Below are positions 58,531-64,000 of a DNA stretch of 64,000 nucleotides, one piece after another. The stretch comes from Legionella spiritensis (GTDB lineage Bacteria; Pseudomonadota; Gammaproteobacteria; Legionellales; Legionellaceae), in contig NZ_LT906457.1 of the NCBI RefSeq assembly GCF_900186965.1, forward strand, positions 1,328,501 through 1,392,500, written 5' to 3'. Position 1 is the stretch's first letter. Each line of letters begins with the position of its first letter. Both the position numbers and the translations under genes were made by a program. The notes beneath the pieces were generated by a model that had not been told where the DNA came from, ran no database searches, and saw only the letters and a list, made by a program, of their open reading frames with translations.

Positions 58531-60714
58531 CTACTTTTTATTAATTTTCGGCTCAATCTCGTGAATTTTTTCATTTATTAACTCCAAAGCAGTTGCAATA
58601 TTTTCGTGCAGGTTTTTGTATTGTCTCATTGCCTCTATATTTTGAACTTGCGTCTCCTTATAATTTGCACTGCTCCTGGACGAGAAAAATGTAGAGAGAT
58701 ACCTGTTCCAACCCGTATTGAATCTTTGCTCCTCTTTCTCTTGACCTTGTATTGCTGTTTCAACCTTCGTTAATGAACTCGTTAAAGTTTCCTGATGCGA
58801 TTTCAAATCAACAATACTTTCTATGTCATTTAAAAAATCTTCAAGTTTATTAATCAATTCTTCTTTATCCCCGGAAAATTCTAAAATCCATTCTAATGCG
58901 CCCATCCTGCTTTTCAATCGTTCCTTAAACTCAATGGCTTTGTCCAAAGAGGGTAATGCAATTTCTGAAGATAATTGTTTTATCACGTCAATTTTCGGTT
59001 TTTCATTAACAAACAGTTGCTTTTTGACATTATCAGGAAGGCTTTTATAAAGTGCTCTGAATTCAGGATCCTGCATATCTCTTGATAATATTTCCTCGAT
59101 TGTATACCTTAATATTTTTCTATCGTCCTCTGTCAGTTGAAAATTAGATCTTTCTTCCAGTGCATGTATCAGTCCGGTGCGAGGATCTTTTTTTCTTTTT
59201 AGAAAATCAATCAACTGATTCATATTACGATGTTCTAATGCGAGCATCAGTAACGTTCGTGGATTGCTATCATTTTTCATATAAGAAAAAAAGAATTTTG
59301 CCTCGATGCAACTTGGTCTTTTTTGGGGGTCTAAATCGGTGAGCTCTAAAAGGAAGTTAACGAAAATATTTTTATCATTTTCACGGTCTTTGGGTAACTG
59401 AAGCAGATTATTGTATGGATGGCCATGAAGTTTGACTTGCCCAGCTATTATCTTCTCAAAGTTCTTGTAATACTCACTAAATAAGATTTTTGGTGTTAAT
59501 TTATCATCGAGGAGAAAAGCAGCAACAGGACCCGTTGCATAGACATCAGTTGCCGTATACATTTCAGGTTTATCTTCCCACATTTCGGGTGCCAGATATG
59601 GAATGGTACCTGTCAATGGATAAAGGGGAGCGCCAGAGCCTATCTCATAGGAAAGGCCAAAATCGGCAAATTCAGGCATTAGACTGCCATCCTTAATAAA
59701 CATGTTTTCAAGTTTAATATCCGCATGAATAAACCCTTTCTCGTGTATTTCGTGCAAGCGTTGAAAAGCATTTGAAATGATTTCCAGACGGTCATCAAAA
59801 CTTGTATTTTCCAGTTTGGATTTTCCTTCTATCTTACGTTCCTTAAAATGTAGTAAGTCATCTCCTAGATTCGGCATATAACGATACCATTTTACTTTTT
59901 GAACTCTGTTGTCCTTGTCACGAATTATTTTTCTAACCGTTGGTTTCGTCCTTTTTATTATTTTCCGGGTAATTTCATCTTCTTTTTCTATATTCCTTCG
60001 TTGGCGATTAACCCTCCTTCTCTCATCATCATCACTGCTGTCTTTATTTCGAGTAAAAACCTCAATTTTTACCACAAAGTCCGGATTTTCAATCTTGGCA
60101 GAATTATCTTCATCAAAAACAATATAGGAAGGTGATTTTTTTACCCTGCCCATAGCACCTTCAGCAATATATTCACCGTGAATTTGATATTTTAATTGGT
60201 TGGCAGATGTTTTTGATGGACGTGCTTGTATAGAATGGGACAGGCAAACCCATTGTTGCTCACCATGGTCATTTTGCACAAGGTAGGGCTCGTTTTTATC
60301 TAGCTTGCCATCCTTATTAATTTCCGGGTTTTCCAGCATTTTTTTTAAAAGCAGGGCATTTGGCCGACTAATGTTATTTGTAGATAAATCTATAACCAGA
60401 ATATCCTGGTTAAATTGTACACGCCATTCAAATTCTTTATCTCTGTCTTTCTTCGCTGGATCGTCTAGAAAGTCTTCAAAATTATCTTCAGAAAAGCTTT
60501 TGAAAGTTACGAGGTAATCTTTACCTGCTTCCAATTTGCCATTTAACAAATTATTCGGGTTTTTTATAAGCTCATTCAAAGCATCTTTAAATCGCTTTTG
60601 CTTTAATTCCTCATAATTTGATATCTCTTGCAAATCAATTAGTTGTGACTGCATAGGCTTCACCAATATCATTTTATAGCTCTTGTTAATTAAACTATAG
60701 GAGAAATTTTGCAT
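58531..60714 (-). CDS. eukaryotic-like Ser/Thr protein kinase, putative effector
   Basis: Up to 727 residues; ATGs at codons 15 and 21 are alternative starts, the first with AAGAG upstream. The kinase domain spans about 175-460: glycine loop GEYIAEGAMG (180-189), VVK216IE, HAD332IKLEN337 (catalytic loop, with HAD in place of HRD), D351FG, and GTIPYLAPEMW (369-379) with the activation-segment end. The N-terminal 170 residues are unassigned. The C-terminal 250 residues contain long helical, coiled-coil-like stretches. No signal peptide. Legionella encodes several translocated kinases (LegK proteins), so an effector role is likely but inferred. The gene stands alone, downstream of a strong inverted repeat. 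Confidence 0.85.
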   Translation of the reverse strand: MQNFSYSLINKSYKMILVKPMQSQLIDLQEISNYEELKQKRFKDALNELIKNPNNLLNGKLEAGKDYLVTFKSFSEDNFEDFLDDPAKKDRDKEFEWRVQFNQDILVIDLSTNNISRPNALLLKKMLENPEINKDGKLDKNEPYLVQNDHGEQQWVCLSHSIQARPSKTSANQLKYQIHGEYIAEGAMGRVKKSPSYIVFDEDNSAKIENPDFVVKIEVFTRNKDSSDDDERRRVNRQRRNIEKEDEITRKIIKRTKPTVRKIIRDKDNRVQKVKWYRYMPNLGDDLLHFKERKIEGKSKLENTSFDDRLEIISNAFQRLHEIHEKGFIHADIKLENMFIKDGSLMPEFADFGLSYEIGSGAPLYPLTGTIPYLAPEMWEDKPEMYTATDVYATGPVAAFLLDDKLTPKILFSEYYKNFEKIIAGQVKLHGHPYNNLLQLPKDRENDKNIFVNFLLELTDLDPQKRPSCIEAKFFFSYMKNDSNPRTLLMLALEHRNMNQLIDFLKRKKDPRTGLIHALEERSNFQLTEDDRKILRYTIEEILSRDMQDPEFRALYKSLPDNVKKQLFVNEKPKIDVIKQLSSEIALPSLDKAIEFKERLKSRMGALEWILEFSGDKEELINKLEDFLNDIESIVDLKSHQETLTSSLTKVETAIQGQEKEEQRFNTGWNRYLSTFFSSRSSANYKETQVQNIEAMRQYKNLHENIATALELINEKIHEIEPKINKK

Positions 60715-60745
60715 ATTATTTTTGCTAATAATACTTTTTAAAGCC

Positions 60746-60784
60746 TAATATTGCCAATAAATTATACATTTATTGGCAATATTA
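60746..60784. promoter_or_regulatory. perfect 17-bp inverted repeat upstream of the kinase gene
   Basis: TAATATTGCCAATAAAT, five bases TATAC, then its exact complement ATTTATTGGCAATATTA. It sits 32-70 bases before the first kinase start codon, where an operator would be expected. It is AT-rich without a T run directly attached, so a terminator is less likely but not excluded. Confidence 0.6.
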
Positions 60785-60878
60785 CTCATTTTATCATCGC
60801 AAATTGTTAACTTACTGGTGTTGAAATTTTTACTTTTCAGAGTAGGTTTGAACATAAAAACAAGAGTTGTTCTCTTGC

Positions 60879-61096
60879 TAGGCTCTGAGAACCAATTTTT
60901 TTCCGATCGAAAACAAGGCAACTATTGTTGCGCAACAAATAATAATGTCTTGTAGCCCGTCATGAAGGCGAAGCCGTAATGCGGGAAAACGTTTATAAGC
61001 GGCACATCAAACCCGCAATACGGCCGCAGGCCTCCTTACGGGCTACTGTTTTTTTGCAAAAAATGGTGGCACGACATTTTTGTTCACAGAACCTAG
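60879..61096. repeat. MITE-like palindromic repeat, copy F (complete)
   Basis: Ends TAGGCTCTGAGAACCAATTT and, at the right, TTTTGTTCACAGAACCTAG. Core GTAGCCCGTCATGAAGGC, GTAATGCGGG, CCCGCAATACGGCCGCAGG, CTCCTTACGGGCTAC. The best-preserved copy together with B, about 218 bp. No coding frame. Confidence 0.9.
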
Positions 61097-61206
61097 CATA
61101 TAAACATCCTAAATGGGCAATATGAATACATCTTGATTGAAATCAGATCTTTTGTTAGTATTTCTGATACTTGGTACGTTTATTTCTTTATATCGGGAGT
61201 ATAAAT

Positions 61207-61537
61207 ATGAAGTTGAAGAAATTAGATTTAGCAGCGTGTTTTCAGGAATATTTAAATTTATATAATCAATTTTATGAAATAAAAAAGTCGTTTGCACAGC
61301 ATGAGAATGGCCAAAATTCTTTATCTGCAAGCCAATTAGACGAAAATATTACCGAACTTGGAAGTATAAGGGATGAACTGCGCATTATAAAATTTAACGT
61401 AGATCATAGGGGATTTTTTAAAACGGATAAAGCGGCGAAAAAATTAGATGACATAGTCACTGTTGTTGAAATTAATCAGTTAGAAAAACAAATGAAATCC
61501 TGCAGTAAAAACCTGCGAGAGAACGAGCAAGACTCTC
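61207..61537 (+). pseudogene. small hypothetical gene truncated by IS copy 2
   Basis: From the ATG at 61207 (GGGAG ribosome site upstream; an earlier in-frame start at 61171 lacks one). About 110 residues are native: MKLKKLDLAACFQEYLNLYN, then a Lys/Glu-rich helical stretch. The IS begins at 61538 and replaces the rest of the gene; the frame reads on into the IS and stops at 61551 after adding only V-C-K. The original end lies beyond the IS, outside the window. Composition resembles the other unassigned helical proteins here. No family recognised. Confidence 0.65.
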
Positions 61538-61870
61538 GGGTCTGTAAATAATTTTGTGTAATTGGTCATAGTATATAATCTGCCTATTTTCAGACAGGCA
61601 TTGAAGAAGAGACAAACTATGACTCATGATATAGATGAATTGGCCAAGGAAATAGCCAAGACGTGTAAAACGCAAGAAGACTTCACTGAGTTTTTTAAAC
61701 AGCTAAAGCGTCGAGGCTTAGAGGCTGCGCTATCCGGAGAACTTACGCATCATTTAGGCTATGACAAGCATGCCAAGGCTGTTGAACGCAAGAGCAACAG
61801 TCGTAATGGGTACAGCAAGAAGACTATTCAGGTTAATGAAGGCGAAATGGAAATTGCGGTGCCACGTGAC

Positions 61871-63193
61871 GAGTCTGTAAAATTTTCTGTGTAACTAGCC
61901 ATTCCATTATTCAGTAACTCTATCACCGAATTCGATCATAAACCGATTCATAGCTGGCTTCCAGTTGTGGATCGGCATTGTCCATTTCCGAGCAATTCGT
62001 TCAATCGCAAGATAGAGCAATTTAAAAACTGATTCGTCAGATGGGAACATTCTTTTATTTTTAATTACCTTTCGCAAAGTCATATTCAACGATTCGATGG
62101 CATTTGTCGTATATATGGCTCGACGGATGTCAGCTGGATAATCAAAAAATGGGGTAATACGTATCCAGTCTCTGCGCCATGAGGAGCTTATGGATGGGTA
62201 TTGGTCGTCCCATTTCTCAGAAAATGCTTCCAGCGCCATTTCAGCCTCAATGAGTGTTTTGGCACTGTAGATTGTTTTTAAATCAGCAGCAAGGATTTTA
62301 CGGTCTTTCCAGCTGACATAAGCCAATGAATTTCGAATTTTGTGTACAATGCAAAGCTGAACTTTAGCGTGTGGATATACTGTTTCAATGGCTTCTGGAA
62401 AGCCAGTAAGTCCATCAACACACGCAATAAATATTTCATCCAGGCCACGATTTTTTATATCTGTCAGTACGTTTAGCCAAAATTTTGCGCCTTCATTTTG
62501 GCTAATCCACATGCCCAGAAGTTCTTTGTAGCCATCTGTATTAACACCCAATGCCAAATAGACGGATTTGTTAATAATACCTTTGTCAGTCTTTACTTTA
62601 ACGACAATACAATCCAAATAAACAATGGGGAAGCAACTATCCAGAGGCCTTGCCTGCCAGGCACGTACATCTGATAAAACCGCGTCTGTCACGCTTGAAA
62701 TCAATGTGGGTGATATGGTTGTACCATAGATTTCTTCAAGCTCGCTTTGGATGTCGCGTGTACTTAAACCTCGGGCATAAAATGAAATGATTTTTTCATC
62801 AAGACCATCAAAGCGGGTAGCGTATTTAGGGATAATATGAGGTTCAAATGTGCCTGTTCGGTCACGTGGCACCGCAATTTCCATTTCGCCTTCATTAACC
62901 TGAATAGTCTTCTTGCTGTACCCATTACGGCTGTTGCTTTTGCGTTCAACAGCCTTGGCATGCTTGTCATAGCCTAAATGATGCGTAAGTTCTCCGGATA
63001 GCGCAGCCTCTAAGCCTCGACGCTTTAGCTGTTTAAAAAACTCAGTGAAGTCTTCTTGCGTTTTACACGTCTTGGCTATTTCCTGAGCCAATTCATCTAT
63101 ATCATGAGTCATAGTTTGTCTCTTCTTCAATGCCTGTCTGAAAATAGGCAGATTATATACTATGACCAATTACACAAAATTATTTACAGACCC
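61871..63193 (-). mobile_element. IS256-family insertion sequence, copy 3, inserted into copy 2 (1323 bp)
   Basis: Same ends as copy 1 (GAGTCTGTAAAATTTT and CAGACCC). Flanked by the 8-bp duplication CACGTGAC at 61863-61870 and 63194-63201, a piece of the host IS's own transposase gene. Opposite orientation to copy 2. About five base differences from copy 1 were seen by eye. Confidence 0.95.
61907..63112 (-). CDS. IS256-family transposase (copy 3), intact
   Basis: 401 residues from the ATG at 63112. Same protein as in copy 1 apart from DELAQEI for DELAKEI. Catalytic motifs VYLDC, CVDGLTG and NAIESLN are all present, so this copy may be active. It lies antisense inside the broken transposase gene of copy 2. 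Confidence 0.95.
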   Translation of the reverse strand: MTHDIDELAQEIAKTCKTQEDFTEFFKQLKRRGLEAALSGELTHHLGYDKHAKAVERKSNSRNGYSKKTIQVNEGEMEIAVPRDRTGTFEPHIIPKYATRFDGLDEKIISFYARGLSTRDIQSELEEIYGTTISPTLISSVTDAVLSDVRAWQARPLDSCFPIVYLDCIVVKVKTDKGIINKSVYLALGVNTDGYKELLGMWISQNEGAKFWLNVLTDIKNRGLDEIFIACVDGLTGFPEAIETVYPHAKVQLCIVHKIRNSLAYVSWKDRKILAADLKTIYSAKTLIEAEMALEAFSEKWDDQYPSISSSWRRDWIRITPFFDYPADIRRAIYTTNAIESLNMTLRKVIKNKRMFPSDESVFKLLYLAIERIARKWTMPIHNWKPAMNRFMIEFGDRVTE

Positions 63194-64000
63194 CACGTGA
63201 CCGAACAGGCACATTTGAACCTCATATTATCCCTAAATACGCTACCCGCTTTGATGGTCTTGATGAAAAAATCATTTCATTTTATGCCCGAGGTTTAAGT
63301 ACACGCGACATCCAAAGCGAGCTTGAAGAAATCTATGGTACAACCATATCACCCACATTGATTTCAAGCGTGACAGACGCGGTTTTATCAGATGTACGTG
63401 CCTGGCAGGCAAGGCCTCTGGATAGTTGCTTCCCCATTGTTTATTTGGATTGTATTGTCGTTAAAGTAAAGACTGACAAAGGTATTATTAACAAATCCGT
63501 CTATTTGGCATTGGGTGTTAATACAGATGGCTACAAAGAACTTCTGGGCATGTGGATTAGCCAAAATGAAGGCGCAAAATTTTGGCTAAACGTACTGACA
63601 GATATAAAAAATCGTGGCCTGGATGAAATATTTATTGCGTGTGTTGATGGACTTACTGGATTTCCAGAAGCCATTGAAACAGTATATCCACACGCTAAAG
63701 TTCAGCTTTGCATTGTACACAAAATTCGAAATTCATTGGCTTATGTCAGCTGGAAAGACCGTAAAATCCTTGCTGCTGATTTAAAAACAATCTACAGTGC
63801 CAAAACACTCATTGAGGCTGAAATGGCGCTGGAAGCATTTTCTGAGAAATGGGACGACCAATACCCATCCATAAGCTCCTCATGGCGCAGAGACTGGATA
63901 CGTATTACCCCATTTTTTGATTATCCAGCTGACATCCGTCGAGCCATATATACGACAAATGCCATCGAATCGTTGAATATGACTTTGCGAAAGGTAATTA

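Larger units (their letters stand above)
61538..64000 (+). mobile_element. IS256-family insertion sequence, copy 2, interrupted by copy 3 and cut by the window end
   Basis: Starts GGGTCTGTAAATAATTTTGT at 61538 in the plus orientation. Its sequence runs to 61870, is broken by copy 3, and resumes at 63194 after the repeated CACGTGAC, continuing to the window end. About 1132 of 1323 bases are visible. The bases before it (AGACTCTC, 61530-61537) should be its left target copy, but the right copy is outside the window. Confidence 0.93.
61619..64000 (+). pseudogene. IS256-family transposase, interrupted by a second IS
   Basis: Starts MTHDIDELAKEI at 61619 and matches the copy 1 protein up to IAVPRD, where copy 3 is inserted; translation then runs into the foreign IS and stops at 61894. 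The rest (RTGTFEPHIIPKYATRFDGL and on, with the first two catalytic Asp) resumes in frame at 63202 and is open to the window end. Without the insertion the gene would be intact, so it was functional until copy 3 arrived. Confidence 0.92.

Noticed and set aside
63056-63298. 80-residue frame across the right junction of IS copy 3
   Set aside because: It reads IS terminal sequence and then copy 2 in the wrong frame; it is a by-product of the nested insertion.
1-64000. tRNA, rRNA or integrase-type island boundary
   Set aside because: No cloverleaf, rRNA segment or tyrosine integrase was recognised; mobility signs are limited to the IS256 copies and small repeats.

Overview
The window looks like chromosome of a Legionella-type gammaproteobacterium. 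The basis is a flgB-flgL flagellar operon behind a sigma-54 promoter next to hemF, several eukaryotic-like proteins of the Dot/Icm-effector kind (ankyrin repeats, Ser/Thr kinase, a candidate CE-clan cysteine peptidase), and many dispersed palindromic repeats of the Legionella/Coxiella sort. No rRNA, tRNA or CRISPR array was seen. The genus is an inference from gene content; no species is claimed.

Layout. 1-8155: end of an OprB-like porin, a FadL-like outer-membrane protein, a secreted choloylglycine-hydrolase-family enzyme, IS256-family copy 1, a LysR regulator with a decayed fragment of a paralogue, a small beta-barrel protein, and hemF. 8233-18884: sigma-54 promoter and flgBCDEFGHIJKL (rod, hook cap, hook, L and P rings, rod muramidase, hook-filament junction). 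18885-28592: accessory land with two families of palindromic repeats, the candidate peptidase effector, a YeeE/YedE sulfur-transport pair, an ankyrin protein, a second LysR regulator, small unknowns and a tandem array of 151-bp repeat units.

28593-56914 is a biosynthetic locus in two convergent units. The plus-strand unit encodes a lipoprotein, an ATP-grasp protein, a JmjC/cupin-8 oxygenase, a MurD paralogue, a PhyH-type oxygenase and a Wzx-like flippase. The minus-strand unit encodes a 6909-residue nonribosomal peptide synthetase (NRPS) and a second JmjC protein that overlaps its stop codon. The NRPS reads A-T / C-A-T / C-A-MT-T / C-A-T-E / C-A-T / C-A-T-TE. Pocket residues read by eye suggest: an unusual starter, beta-alanine (VDWVVSLADK), a Tyr-like residue (DASTVAAICK), an epimerised polar residue, and two residues with the same Gln/Glu-like code (DAWQCGLIDK). 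The methyltransferase in module 3 looks PRMT-like, with a double-Glu loop. The MurD paralogue keeps the ATP site but has changed the residues that bind D-Glu in MurD. Together these suggest an exported, hydroxylated and methylated hexapeptide or peptide conjugate.

56915-64000: repeats, two coupled tiny genes, a cold-shock protein, two palindromic DnaA-box pairs, a Ser/Thr kinase with a perfect 17-bp inverted repeat upstream, and a small gene cut by IS copy 2, which is itself cut by IS copy 3. The three IS copies are almost identical, and the two complete ones carry intact 8-bp target duplications, so transposition was recent.
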